Source: Globodera rostochiensis (lineage: Eukaryota; Nematoda; Chromadorea; Rhabditida; Heteroderidae). Taken from it: a stretch of DNA of 64,000 nucleotides. The notes beneath the pieces were generated by a model. The model made no database searches, had not been told where the DNA came from, and saw only the letters and a list, made by a program, of their open reading frames with translations. Location of the stretch: positions 1,881,388 through 1,945,387 of the forward strand of contig JAEVLN010000009.1 in the NCBI GenBank assembly GCA_018350325.1, given 5' to 3'. Every line of letters begins with the position of its first letter. Within the stretch, counting starts at the first letter, position 1. A program made the translations under genes and the position numbers. Below, one piece after another: positions 34,263-45,946 of the stretch.

Positions 34263-34856
34263 CTGAATGTTCACAATATTTTAAAATCAAATCTTATTTC
34301 GAATGAAGCCAAAATAAAACATTGATTCTTCAAAAGCTAAAATTGTTAAAATAAAGAGAGCTTTTTATGATATTTTAATAAATAAAACAATTGCATATTT
34401 AAAAATTTGTTGAATAAATAATAAACATTTTTTAAATAATCCAATTATAAGATTTATAAATATTTTATTTATTGAATTTGGTAAACAACGAAGATGAAAA
34501 ACATTATTAAAAGTCCAAAATTATTCCATACTTGGAATACTAATAACAAATACCGCAGTATTATAAAAAATCTTTGAAATAATAAAATGTCTAACAAAAT
34601 TGAGACACGATTATAGTAATTTTGATAAATGAAAATATCTATAAATTAAACCGGTAACAATGAACGGAGAAAAACATCGTCCGTCTTACAGCATAACATA
34701 AAATTAATCCAGTACAGAGTGCTTTTTTGCCTTGCGAGCTGTCAAAAGCGGTTGAATAAAAATGATATTTGTTTGAATATTGATTAGTTTTTTTAATATT
34801 CTAATTTTTATTTAACCTTGCTATAGTTGCATTGTACAACCACTCTGTGATTCAAA

Positions 34857-35006
34857 ATGGGTCAATTATTATCAAAAATTTGTCAGTTGATTCCTTATAA
34901 AATTAATTTAATTTCGGCGTCCGTGGGGCTCGAGGGCACGCAGGATGATCTGCTGGTTCTCCAACATGATTTTACAAGTTTTGCTTTATTTAACCTTTCC
35001 CATTAA
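34857..35006 (+). CDS. Small ORF, 49 aa, N-terminal MG
   Basis: This complete frame begins MGQLLSKICQLIPYKINLIS. MGxxxS is a possible N-myristoylation signal. The central part (ASVGLEGTQDDLLVLQH) lies in a GC island and the ends are AT-rich. The - strand has a 19-codon ATG frame (MLENQQIILRALEPHGRRN) over the same island. The T-rich block favours +. The family is not recognised. Confidence 0.33.
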   Translation: MGQLLSKICQLIPYKINLISASVGLEGTQDDLLVLQHDFTSFALFNLSH

Positions 35007-35340
35007 ATTACTTTAAATAATATATACTATAATGATGTATTGATTAAACTTTTTTTTACGCTCCTAAATTTTTATCGTTTTCCCGCGTTCACACATCATT
35101 CATCTAATCTTTTGTTTAAATGAAAATTCTATGGATAAACTTGAATTAAAAATAAAAATATTGGCCTTGGTATAAATTGTTAATCAGTTTTTAAATTATT
35201 ATAAATTCTATTTTCGGTGATAAACAATTTAATTGCATAATTTGTATATAAATATTCCACATTGGGTTTCTAACTGTTATTTTTCTTTTATTTTTAATTG
35301 TCACTAATTCCTGGTGGGCTTCGGGTTCGGTTTAAAATAA

Positions 35341-35514
35341 TACGAATTTTATTGCAAGCTTAAAATTTTTAAATTTATTTCTTTGTTAATTTTTCGGTTT
35401 CTTGATGTTCACTCTGACTTCCTTGAGCGAGCATGGCATCAAAACGTTACGTGTAATAATTTTGAAAAATATGGGTGTTTGTACATTTTTGTTTATTTTA
35501 GTTTATTGAATTAA
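35341..35514 (+). CDS. Open frame of 57 codons without early ATG
   Basis: This stop-to-stop frame in a T-rich block centres on a GC-richer part reading FRFLDVHSDFLERAWHQNVT, then CNNFEKYGCLYIF. Another frame of the same bases starts MFTLTSLSEHGIKTLRVIIL from an ATG at 35406. Both are peptide-like, so an exon-bearing island is supported better than either protein. Confidence 0.28.
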   Translation, partial: YEFYCKLKIFKFISLLIFRFLDVHSDFLERAWHQNVTCNNFEKYGCLYIFVYFSLLN

Positions 35515-37552
35515 ATTTGTATTTTTAATAAATTAAATTTTTACAACCTTTGAAAAATTAAAAAATGATTATTTTTTCGATTTTTTGGTTAAATTTTTTT
35601 TTAAAATTTTAACCTGATCGATCGGATAGCTATTTAGCCATTGTGATGATGGATACTTCGCGCCTGATGAACATTTAAATGCAATAATTTACCTAATAAA
35701 AAGTGGTTTTCACACTTTCAAGACAAATGAAGAATTGGCCTTTGCATTATTTATATAAAAGCACAAATTTTTAAATTAGCGGTTTTCTTATAGCTGTTGG
35801 TGAGGGTTTTTGAAATAGTTTATGAAGCGCAATATTAAAGCGGAGTTTTGGTTCAAAATTTTGGTTATGGAATTCTTGCATTGCCTTTAATTGGTTCAAG
35901 TTTTCTAAAAAAAATAATATAAAGTTTAAATATTTTTTAATTCATAACTTTATTAAACGCCGAATAATTAAATTAATTAAATAATATTGGTGTTTTATAA
36001 AAAATGCCATCAGCATAATAACTTTTCTACAAAATAAATAAATAAATATATTGTATTGTATTTGACAAAATAACATATAAATTTGCAGCACAATATATAT
36101 AACATAATATTTGTTAAATAAAAGAAATTATAATAATAGCTCTCACTTCTTTGGCTACTTAGCAATATCATCCAATTATAATTAAACATCGATGTGTTGA
36201 AAGTTTTAAGTTTTTTAAATCCATTGTAAAAATTTTATTGACAGTTTATTTTAAATAAAGGTTTATTATGCTATTTGACAATGTTTTCTTCTTGGTCCAA
36301 TCGTCAATTCATTTTTTCTTTATTGCTAAAGTGCCCATGGTGATTCATGCACTTGATACGAGAGTCAAATATGCATGAAATATAGAACAATATCAGTTTG
36401 CTGAATTACTAAACATTATAAATATGCCTACTTTTTTATAATAAAATAAATTATTAAAAAAATATGACAAAATATTATACAACCTAAAATAAAATGAATA
36501 AAAAAAATTAAAAAAGGCACAAAAAATTAATAGCACAGCAAGGATTTACAATATTTAAATTAGTAAAAACCAATTTTATAAAATATAATTGGAAGATATT
36601 AATGCATAAACGAATCCAATACATTTTATACTGTAAAGAATATGAGTAAAATTATTGCTGGAAAATTTCACCAAATAAAACAAAAATATAATTAAAAAAT
36701 AAAAGTATATCGATGGATAAACAAGTATTATTTTAGGGATACGGCATTGTAATAACAGAATAAATTACTTTTTGCAAAAGCATTATTCTACCAAGCTCTC
36801 GCAAAAATGTACAAGAATAAAATACAAAAAGAAAATTAGAGGTACTCGATTAAAGTACAATACAAAATTTCAACGATTGTTGTATTCTAAATTATTTTTA
36901 TTTTGTCATCAACATTGAATTTATTTTGTAACGTTGAAATTCTCCAAGCGCGTATTATTAATGCTAAAATTAATGGTATGCTTTGTATTCACAATATTAT
37001 TATAATAGTGCGAATTGATGCTTATCAAAGAAGCAAATGCAATTTAATAAATTAAAATAATTTTAAAAAATTATCTTACAATTTGAATTAATGCATTTTA
37101 CTATTTTTTTCAATTGTATTATAATAGATTCAGGTTTTCTATTTTATTTTAATTTTTTTGGAAAAATGCAGTAGATCATTTTATTTATTTTTAATATTGA
37201 CAGATTTTATATTGTTTTTATTTTTATCTTTTGAGGTTTGAGTCGAGAGAGCTTCGCGCATTGATTATCACCATAAATTATTTTGCACAATGATTGTTTG
37301 TTTTTTAATTTAAAGTTTTGGAAAAATGCTTAAATATTATACATTTTATATTTTTTTATTATTTTATTCATTTAAATTGGTAATATTTATTTTTCTTCGG
37401 TTCACAAAACATCAGAGAAATATTTTAATGATATGCACAAAATAGTTCGCACAACTGCTATAGCCGAATTATCTTATTTGAAGGTATTAATAGGTAGGTA
37501 CTCATATTTTTAGATAGGTTAATTATTTAAGGTTTTAACTCATTAATTTATT
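35515..37552. other. Mixed T-rich and A-rich stretch, nothing supported
   Basis: This stretch is T-rich to about 35930, A-rich to about 36900, then T-rich again. Small GC patches (35620-35680, 37235-37265) carry no bounded exon. Confidence 0.5.
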
Positions 37553-37682
37553 TGGAATTTGTGCCATTGAAAATTATTATTTCGCGATAATTATAATTTA
37601 TTTGTTCAACCACCAAAATTTAACGAATTCTGACAACTTTTTAATTTGCCGGTATGAGTTTGCAATTTTCGATAATTTACAT
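37553..37682 (+). repeat. 130-bp direct repeat, uninterrupted copy
   Basis: From ggaatttgtgccattgaaaa to ttttcgataatttacat this segment recurs at 39641-39881 in the same orientation. The second copy is split by an insertion of about 112 bp. This copy therefore shows the sequence before insertion. Confidence 0.92.
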
Positions 37683-38658
37683 ATTTTTAGTTAATATTAA
37701 TTAATTTAAATAATGTCTCTACCAATAATAAAAAATCAATTTTGAATTTATGAACTTTGCAATATATCTCGTACGACATTCGTTCTTTTTGTATTTTATA
37801 ATTTTATTTTTGTCAAATTATAACATTGTTTTGATTAAACTATAACAATTTAAATCAGTAAAACTTATCAAAAATCGGCTATATTATAAACGGATAAAAT
37901 GATTTATTACCATCATTTAAAATTTAAATTTGTTTATTTGAGTACCTTATTTTACCTCTTTGCCGTTCAACCGCGACGTCAAATAAATATTTTAAAAGAT
38001 GTGCAAAAAAGGTTATTGAAAATAATTGAAAATTAATGCAAATTTTTTATTGTCCTTGATAAATCTTGTTTCGATTTTTGGGCATGTTGTATATACCTAT
38101 CTTGATCAACATTGATTGTAATATTGTTTAACTAATACGGCCAACGAAGATCTTTGAAATTCAATATCTATTATACTCATAATTTATTATAAATATGACA
38201 TTTACACTTCAATGATATTGAAAAATCAATGCTTATTGCGACATCTAAATATTTAGTGACTTTTCAAATTGGCTTCTTTTTGAATGCAGCAAAATGCTTA
38301 TTTCTAATGGCTATTAAAGTATATATAAATATGCTTCAAATTATTTAATTGATCAATTTCTTTTTTAATATAAATTTTGTTTTGTGCAAAAAGAGTAAAC
38401 TCTTTAAAATATAAAATGTTAGGTGTTTTGATTTATTTTTTTATTTTAACTGTAAAGTTCAAATCATTTTTAAAAGTATAAAACTATCCGAATACGATCT
38501 CTATTTCGATCAATTCCGATCCCAAATTTTAACATTTTTTCAAAAAATCAAAAAGGTTCAGAGATCATTCTGGTCTCAAAATCGTTCTCAAAAAACATGA
38601 ATTCGATTCCGGGATTCAGAAACTCTACTACCGATTTGTGAAAAGTTACAGTTGGCAA

Positions 38659-38668
38659 CAAAACTATA
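38659..38668. repeat. 10-bp target site duplication (left)
   Basis: The sequence caaaactata precedes the inserted element and is repeated at 39178-39187. The empty site in the other arm (7157-7166, reverse complement) has it once. Confidence 0.88.
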
Positions 38669-39177
38669 CGAAGCGGGCCGATCGCGTCTGGCCAGTCGCG
38701 TCTCGCCATTCGCGTCTCAGGGCCAGTCGCGTCTGGCCAATCGCGTCTGGCCGGTCGAGTCCCAGTACAAAAAGGGCCACTCCCGTCCCAGCCACTTTTT
38801 TAATATTTTTTGGACTACAAAATTTGATTAAATATAAACCAAAATTACATTTTCGTATACAATTTTCTGAGTGGCTTAGGCCTAAGCCCAACCAACCCCA
38901 AGCTAGGGTAGCTTAGGCCTAAGCCTAATGAACCCCTAATCCAAGGTTTTCTGATTTGTTTCTGAAATATTTTTTAACAAAATCGGGTGTCGTCCTAGTA
39001 AAATGACTGAATTTTGCCTTTTAATTTGTTTTGCTAACTTGTTATTTGCTTACAAATGCTTCACAATCTGTTTAAAATTTTGCTAATGAAAATTCTAGAA
39101 ACATTTTTTGTTGGTGGGACTTAGTCGGCTTTTTTTTGTACTGAGACGCGACTGGCGAGACGCGATTGACCCCTACT
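38669..39177. mobile_element. 509-bp terminal-inverted-repeat element, Mutator-like MITE
   Basis: Its ends are imperfect inverted repeats sharing atcgcgtct, gccagtcgcgtct and neighbours. Further copies of cgcgtctggcc lie near the left end. It is flanked by the 10-bp duplication caaaactata, of which 9 bp may be the true duplication; 9-10 bp duplications are characteristic of Mutator-like elements. It encodes no transposase. The opposite arm of the giant repeat shows the site before insertion, so the insertion is younger than the arm duplication. Confidence 0.85.
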
Positions 39178-39187
39178 CAAAACTATA
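39178..39187. repeat. 10-bp target site duplication (right)
   Basis: This is the second copy of caaaactata, directly after the element's right end. Confidence 0.88.
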
Positions 39188-39640
39188 AGGGGAACCCTTT
39201 TGTTCAAAGCTTCTAAAAATAATTTGTTTTTGTCTACCCCATCTTCTTCGAACATTCCCTCCTTCCTCTCTTTCTCTTCTCACTTTTTCCCTCACTCTTT
39301 TCTTCTTTCTCTCACTCCCACTCCAATTGGACAGCGTTGCGCATCCGCAGCCAATGAGCAGCGAGTGGCGTACGCGTCAGCGACGCGCGCCCCGCAAGGG
39401 CAGCGCAGTCATTTGCCCAATATCTCTCTGCCCATTTTCCTTTCACTCATTTTTCTCTATTGCTCTGGCAAAAGTCTCTTCACTTTCCACACTATTTCTT
39501 TCAAATCTCTCGTCTAACCTCCTTCACTCCGTAACCACTTGACGCATTTTTATTAGAAATTACAGTAAATTTATTTTAGCTCAACGTTCTTTTTGTCAAT
39601 AGGATATAAAATATTTTAAAATAAAAAATTATTTAGTTTT

Positions 39641-39881
39641 GGAATTTGTGCCATTGAAAATTATTATTTTTTGTGATGTTTTGTTCAACACGAGGTGAAG
39701 ATGTTCAACCTTGCTCGACAAAAATCCAAGCATCAGAGTTCAACGACGAAGAGCGAATTCTTGAAGGAAGCCAAATAATTCGCGCGATAATTATAATTTA
39801 TTTGTTAACCACCAAAATTTAACGAATTCTGACAACTTTTTAATTTGCCGGTATGAGTTTGCAATTTTCAATAATTTACAT
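39641..39881 (+). repeat. Interrupted copy of the 130-bp direct repeat
   Basis: This segment matches 37553-37682 but is split by about 112 bp at 39670-39782, a locally GC-richer insert containing gttcaacacgaggtgaagat. The flanks rejoin at cgcgataattataattt. Confidence 0.88.
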
Positions 39882-40004
39882 TCTTAACATAATTGGAGTA
39901 TTTGATGTTTTTAAATAAAATTAACAGATAGAATAATTTTTGGTTAAAAATTTTTTTAGTTTATTGATAACATAATTTTTTTGTTTTTTTATGCAAACAT
40001 TAAT

Positions 40005-40086
40005 TTAATATTTTTTGGACTACAAAATTTGATTAAATATAAACCAAAATTACATTTTCGTATACAATTTTCTGAGTGGCTTAGGC
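40005..40086 (+). repeat. 82-bp identical copy of internal element sequence
   Basis: The segment from ttaatattttttggactaca to gagtggcttaggc is identical to 38800-38881, which lies inside the 509-bp element. The second copy stands without the element's ends and abuts the point (40087) where the outer part of the giant repeat resumes. Confidence 0.93.
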
Positions 40087-40817
40087 AAAAAGATCGCTAT
40101 GCTGGGAATCCAAAGAAAGATCACATCTTCAAACTCAAAATTAATTACCGATTAATTAAAATTTAATTAATTTGTTTTTTCAAATCTTACATTTATTGCT
40201 AAAAATTTTATGAAATTTACAAATAATTTTTTGATTTTCACTACAAAAATTGTTAGAATATCATATTTAAAATAAAAGAAATGAAATAATATTTTAGTTT
40301 AATTTTTTATTTTCTTAGGATTTTGTACTGTATTCAACTAATTAAAAATAAATTTATTCCATTTTATTAATGTCGTTAATATTAATAAATAGTTCTAGTT
40401 TGTATTAAAAACCAAAACTAAAAGTGATATTTCAATGAATTTAAATGCAATTCATATCTTTAAAACAGTATCTTCTACGCATTTACTATAGCAAATAAGC
40501 TTGGTGGTGCACCAAATTGTTATGTGATTTTAAAATAAATAAAATAATTAACCAAGGTTAAACATCGAGAGCGAAAATTTGATTTTTGAATAAAATAATA
40601 CTCATATTTTAAATAATTAACTGATATAATAAACCATTTTAATTAATCGCGCCATCTTCTCTGCCTATTCTTGCTCATTTTTCTTCGGAGTTTCAAAGTG
40701 ATATAGTTTTTTAATAAATCAAATTTTTAATTGCCTTTGTTTAAATTTAAGTTTCGTAAAATTTACTCCATTCCACGAAGAAAAGCATTTTATATTAGTT
40801 TTCACGGCTTTTTTCAG

Positions 40818-40889
40818 CTGGGTTTTACCTCTTCTAGACGTATGTCGCATTCCTACTTAACGAATAAATGTTTTAATTTTAGTTTCTAA
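40818..40889 (+). CDS. Candidate terminal exon (LGFTSSRRMSHSYLTNKC…)
   Basis: A strong acceptor (tcacggcttttttcag) is followed in phase 0 by 23 codons starting LGFTSSRRMSHSYLTNKCFN and a TAA. It is on the T-rich strand. It lies just outside the giant repeat. The upstream exon was not identified. Serine- and arginine-rich content gives no family. Confidence 0.4.
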   Translation: MGFTSSRRMSHSYLTNKCFNFSF

Positions 40890-40933
40890 AAATCTCCGGT
40901 GTCTATTTTTTGTTTAAATATTATTTTTCAAAA

Positions 40934-40986
40934 AAGATCGCTATGCTGGGAATCCAAAGAAGAGTCACATCTTCAAACTCAAATTA
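40934..40986 (+). repeat. Third copy of repeat-arm outer segment
   Basis: The sequence gatcgctatgctgggaatcc and its continuation through cacatcttcaaactcaaatt repeats the start of 40087-40140 in the same orientation, and 6395-6437 inverted. Confidence 0.85.
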
Positions 40987-41742
40987 ATTGTTGGGAAATT
41001 GTATATTAATAATTCTATTTAACAAAGGATTTTTTATAAAAAAGTTTTTTTTTGTAAAAAGAAAATTCGTATTTATGAATACTTTTTCTGTAAATACGAT
41101 AAATTTATTATCTTTAGGAGAGCAAAATAAATATTTATTAGGGGTTTATTTGCAGCTATAAAAGTTTGTTATGTGTCCTGTCTCGTGGAATGCTTAATAT
41201 TTAATCGATTGTTAATGATAAAAATTAATTAAAAATTGTTAAGTTTTGGGTTTTAGCAAAATTGTATTTGGTGTATTTTTCCATTTAGTTTCTATTTTTT
41301 ACTTATAAATGCATAATAAGTTAGTACTTTTTAAATTTTTTGGTTTTACAGCTACTTTATTGATACGTTTTCGAGTATTCCAATAATTTTGTAATTATTT
41401 AATTTTCATGCATAAATTAAATTTTATGTTTTTTTTTTGATTCAGTGGATTTAAATTATGTTTTAATCAATTATTATATTTAATAAATAAGGCAACAAAA
41501 AAATAATTTTTTAATTAATAAAACTTTTTCGCTTTAATTTGTGAAATCAGCAATGCCAAAATATTTCTAATATTTTTTGGATACAAAATATCTTTTATAT
41601 AACCATTAGTATAAAATTAATGCAAAAAATACTATTTTAAATACGAAAGATTTTTTATTATACTTTAAAGTATAAAAATAATTTATTTATTTAACCGATT
41701 TTACATATCCAACGGCATTCAATCAAAGCCTAATCAGCCTAC

Positions 41743-41814
41743 AGGCACTTGTCCCCGTCCACATCTGCTGATCGGTCAGGTCAACATCCTTGTTCTTTCC
41801 GTCCTGTTTTTCGT
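41743..41814 (-). CDS. Candidate internal exon (EKQDGKNKDVDLTDQQMWTG…)
   Basis: The acceptor atatttttttgatgtag and donor cct|gtaggc bound 72 bases. The open frame (2 nt, 23 codons, 1 nt) reads EKQDGKNKDVDLTDQQMWTG then TSA, an acidic hydrophilic segment. A-rich + strand context agrees with - transcription. On the + strand the same island is also open and hydrophobic, which is expected from complementing this codon usage. The family is not recognised. Confidence 0.48.
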
Positions 41815-43361
41815 CTACATCAAAAAAATATTATTAATAAAATTTATTTAATATATTTTATCAAAAAGGACATCAACATCTACAAAAATATGTAAATTAA
41901 AAATATACAAATATATGTAATATGATTAAAATAAACCGTAAATCTAGACAAAGAGTTTTCATAGGTGCGGTGAAAAGACATCCATAATAACATTTTAGAT
42001 AGTAAGCTTGAATTGAAATATAATACAATATCAAAGGCTAAATTTGAATTATTTTTTTAGTAAAAAAAGGTATTTATTCATTTGAGTAAACCAGTGGTTC
42101 AGCAACAATATATCATAAATTAAATTTGTATTATCTCAAAGCACAAGATAGATCCATATAAATAGTACAAAAAGACTAGATGTTTCGTTTTTTGTTTGAA
42201 ATAATTTTAATTTATTAAAGAAAAATTGAAAAAAATAAACATTTAAAAAAAGAATTAAATAGAGCCTGGCAAATCTCATTTTCATTTACGACAGACAGCA
42301 AGCAGTCTTTGCTTTCCGGACTGCTAATTAACTACTGTATTAAACATTGAAAATTATAATGTATCAATTAAAGGAAAGACAGAAGACATTTCCTTTGGGA
42401 TTGGATGGTTACAATTTACCACTGGCAACGTGTTAGTGGTAAGTAATCAAAGAAAAAAAAACATCAAAGTCTCAGCTTTAAAATAAAGCCAAAGCAACCA
42501 GATAAAAACTAAAGAAAATTATACAAAAAAAATAGCGGATAAAGACAAGGATTATACAATTTGACATTTGGCAGCAGCGGACCTTACGCAATGCTAACAA
42601 TTTTTTACAAAAAGCTAAATATGTATTATAAAAAATCCAACGGAACACTTACTTATTCACGTTAAAATGGCAGACATCAGCTTGCCAACTTATATAATGA
42701 TTCAATATTATTAGAAAATAATTATTGATTTAATCCAAAAATCTTAACATTTTACAAAAAATTCTCGGTCTCTTAAAACAAAAGAAACCGATATTTCGAT
42801 GTTTACTTCTTATTACTGCAAATTAAAAATATTAACATTAAGAGATATGTGAAAAAAATAAAAACCAAAACCAACAACATTCATCATAATTTTACAATAA
42901 CCCCAGCTACAACTTGTTGCTTTAAACACCTAAAATTTAAATGACTTGTCGATACACAGAAGTTTCTCCTGACGTAATTTGGCCACCAGAAGATTCCATA
43001 ATAAAAGTTAAAAAGCTTTTATGAAAGGTACAAATATTTCTTATATTTAACTTTACAAAAAAATTTTACTCTTTTCAATAATAAAAAAATAACTTTCTGT
43101 GAATTATAATAAAGCGACAAAAAAAATATTATTTATAAACCTTAAAATTTTATAAATGCATTAAATGGATGAGCAACTTAAAATCTGTTTCATATATTAG
43201 AGATGACAATGCTTGATGAAATATAATTTTTTTATTTCTTAATAATCAAAAGCAGGAAAAATCGTAAAAGATTATTAAACGCTAAAACGACAACATAAAT
43301 ATAAAAAACAACAAATTAAAAAATAGTTATTTAGCTGAAAATAAATAGAACAAAGGTCCCT
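41815..43361. other. A-rich stretch with one weak splice signal
   Basis: This stretch is A-rich. At 42432-42445 the + strand has gttagtg|gtaagtaatc, a good donor, after an open frame reading TEDISFGIGWLQFTTGNVLV. The acceptor is unclear and the A-rich context argues against +. Nothing else is supported. Confidence 0.3.
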
Positions 43362-43679
43362 TCAAAAAGGATGAGCAAAGAATGATGCGTGAACGCAACA
43401 ACATGGTTTGAGTGATTGCGAATTTATAATAAAAATATATAAATTAAACTCTAACAAAAGCTTTATGTGAACTATAACTATAATAATCAATAAACCACTA
43501 AAGCACAGGTTTAATTTCAACTGATAAAAAGCTAAACACATAAAATAATACCATAAATATTTATAATACAAAAAAACTGTTGCAAAATAGTAGTAATTCA
43601 AACGGCTGATTAAATATACAGTTGCTTTTAGCAACTTAAACAAAATATTGTATTTTTTAAAATTTGTTAAAATAATCAT
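43362..43679 (-). CDS. ORF of 105 aa, hydrophobic, hypothetical
   Basis: This is the longest frame outside repeats, ATG to stop on the - strand of an A-rich block. It begins MIILTNFKKYNILFKLLKAT, is rich in F, Y, L and I with several possible membrane segments, and ends in a Cys-rich stretch (KPCCCVHASFF). T-rich codons produce hydrophobic frames by chance, so reality is doubtful. No receptor motif is visible. Confidence 0.3.
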   Translation of the reverse strand: MIILTNFKKYNILFKLLKATVYLISRLNYYYFATVFLYYKYLWYYFMCLAFYQLKLNLCFSGLLIIIVIVHIKLLLEFNLYIFIINSQSLKPCCCVHASFFAHPF

Positions 43680-44041
43680 TATTTACACTAGGATGACAGA
43701 AATGAAGACGGATCTTGATGCAGAAGCGGGATCATCATAAAATCAAATTACAGATGAAAAGCGATAAAATTTAAATTGGTTTGAAAACGCTAAACTGTTT
43801 TTGATAATGTAAAAAAGCAAGATAAAAAAAAATTATTCTAAAACAAAAAAGCTCAAAAAACTAAATCAAAAACAAAAATAACACACAATTATTATATTTT
43901 AGTCATCATATTAATTAATAAGTAAAAAAGGCTTTTAGTGGTAAACTTTTTTTTAAATTTAAAACTTTAGAGGAAACATAAAAATTAATTTAAAAAAACA
44001 AAAAAAGATATAACATTTTAAATAAATAATTAAACGTTATC

Positions 44042-44164
44042 ATGACAAGTGCAATGGCACAACCTGAACTTCGCGTACTGGCCATGCAGGGGGGGCAAGC
44101 TGCTCAAGCTGCTGAGGGAGGGTGCATTCAAAAGCCACATAAGAGATATAGATTTAATTACTAA
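44042..44164 (+). CDS. ORF of 40 aa in a GC island (both strands open)
   Basis: The + frame is complete, MTSAMAQPELRVLAMQGGQA then AQAAEGGC and a basic tail. The - strand of the same bases (44030-44140) also has a complete 36-codon ATG frame, MWLLNAPSLSSLSSLPPLHG, continuing with clustered His and Cys. The A-rich context favours -, composition favours +. At most one is likely to be translated. Confidence 0.3.
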   Translation: MTSAMAQPELRVLAMQGGQAAQAAEGGCIQKPHKRYRFNY

Positions 44165-44891
44165 AAAAAAAAATTGATTTAACTATTAAAGAATTTGGGT
44201 TAATTTTGCATTAATTAGAAAAAATGAAATGATAATTAAAAAATAATCAAAAAAATAATTAAAATATACTATAAACTATAAACAATTTATATGTGAGCGT
44301 AAAAATCAATTTATGTTTTTGGGCACTCAAATTTTTGCAAAATAATGCTATTCAATTTTTACGCCAATTAAAGGAAATGCTCGTGCGCACCTATCACTAC
44401 CGTCTTCAAAAGACATTTTAATAAATGCATAGTAATAAAGAAAAATTTAATTTGTTTCAGGGTTGTAGTTTTTAATTTTAACGATTTTTCAGATTGCTAT
44501 TAAGCTTAACACTTTGTTTGTTTGTAATCGGATTTTTTTGAAAAACAAATTAAAATCTAATTATGCCTTTTATTTAAAAAATAAAAAATATTAATATCAC
44601 ACGCACTTTCATTTTATTGAGAAATTTTAAATGTTTCTTTTGATATAAGTTGTAATATTGTAGTATGTTTAGGTAGCTGAATTGCTATTTTTTTTAAATT
44701 TTTTCAGCTTTAGATTATTAAATTTGGTTTTACTTGTGGTGCGTGCGAGTTCATGGTGCCCGTATTTTGGGGTCCGCAATTTCGTCCGTTGTTTTTTGTG
44801 CCGAAATTGTTGGCATTTGTTAGGTTAGACGTGAAGAAGAACATCAACTCCAAAAGTTTCTAATTAAATTTTTTAATATTTATTGAATTTA

Positions 44892-45212
44892 CAGGCACAT
44901 GCCATTGTTCATTGTGCTGATTTTATGCGTTGCGAGATTTTTTTTTGAATTTAGATAAATATAAAATGTTGTTAATTTTAGCAAAGGTATGGAAAATCTC
45001 CACTTATTAGTTTATTTCACATAAGATATTTTTCTTAAATAATCATTCCGTTTTTTAGTATTATTTAAATATTCTTATTAACTTGTATTAAAATTACGGT
45101 GTGTTGCTTTAAATAGAAAATACAACATGCTTTATTTTGCTATTTTTATTTATTATATTGCAATTAAAAAAAGAATAGTCAGTTTTTAACGCTTTTTTAA
45201 CTTATATTTTTA
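44892..45212 (+). repeat. Dispersed repeat, copy 2 (about 320 bp)
   Basis: This is the direct counterpart of 32857-33176, starting ttacaggcacatgccattg. After the shared acceptor-like cag it reads AHAIVHCADFMRCEIFF before a stop, where copy 1 is frameshifted. Confidence 0.9.
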
Positions 45213-45946
45213 AGAAAAAAATTATTGTTCAAATCATCGGCATTATGATCGAATGAATAAAAGGGATTAGTTATTGGGTTGTTTTTAATTCATAGAAGAG
45301 TTGACGAATAATGAATAATCGATTTTTACAATCCTGGCACGTGTTCATTATTAAGCTTAATTGATTGGTTACACTGCAGTTGGTAAGTTGCCACGCATGA
45401 AAATTAAGAAAATGAACCACTTAGCTTTTACATAAATAAAGATTAATTTCAACAAATATACACATTGAATTTTGATTTAAAATGCATAAACATTCCTTGA
45501 TGAATAAATACAATATTTAAATAAAATTTTATTTTCAACTAAAAAAATTTTCTTCCAGAAGAACAATCTATTATATTTCGCTTTTAATGATTTTATTGGT
45601 TTAAAATTAAGCTATTTTTTTTATTTACGGCACTCCTGTTGCGACTAATTTTTATCTTCCAATGCAAACATTTTTTATATAAGAATCCAAATCATAAAGG
45701 CCTAGCGATTTTATAAATTTATATATTTAGTGCTGTTGTTATTTTAATTATTGCAGTTTATTTCATATTAATTTCAGAATAATTATAATAACATCTTTTA
45801 AAAAGAACTTCTTTATTATTTAAATAAGTGTTATTTAATTCATACAAAAAGTCTCTCACTAGATTTCTTTTTTGTTTTTGAGGATATTTTATTAATCCGT
45901 TAAATTTTCGTGATTTTTTTTTCTTGATTTTTTTTTGCATATTATA
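45213..45946. other. T-rich stretch, nothing supported
   Basis: A donor-like gttg|gtaagttg at 45380-45392 has no clear exon. A lysine-rich frame at 45758-45940 on the - strand is explained by T-runs and is not called. Confidence 0.4.

Larger units (their letters stand above)
37843..40490. repeat. Right arm of giant inverted repeat
   Basis: This is the inverted counterpart of 6041-7976. It is longer because of the 509-bp element at 38669-39177 and a different stretch at 39641-40084 holding a direct repeat and a short element fragment. The outermost part (40084-40490) again matches the left arm. Frames at 38638-38916 and 39200-39542 arise from the inserted element and the GC core and are not called as genes. 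Confidence 0.92.

Noticed and set aside
38638..38916. 92- and 75-codon frames
   Set aside because: They start in the repeat arm and run across the target duplication into the non-coding MITE; the repeated cgcgtctggcc explains the residue pattern.
45758..45940. 60-codon lysine-rich - frame
   Set aside because: It results from T-runs on the + strand just before the minisatellite.
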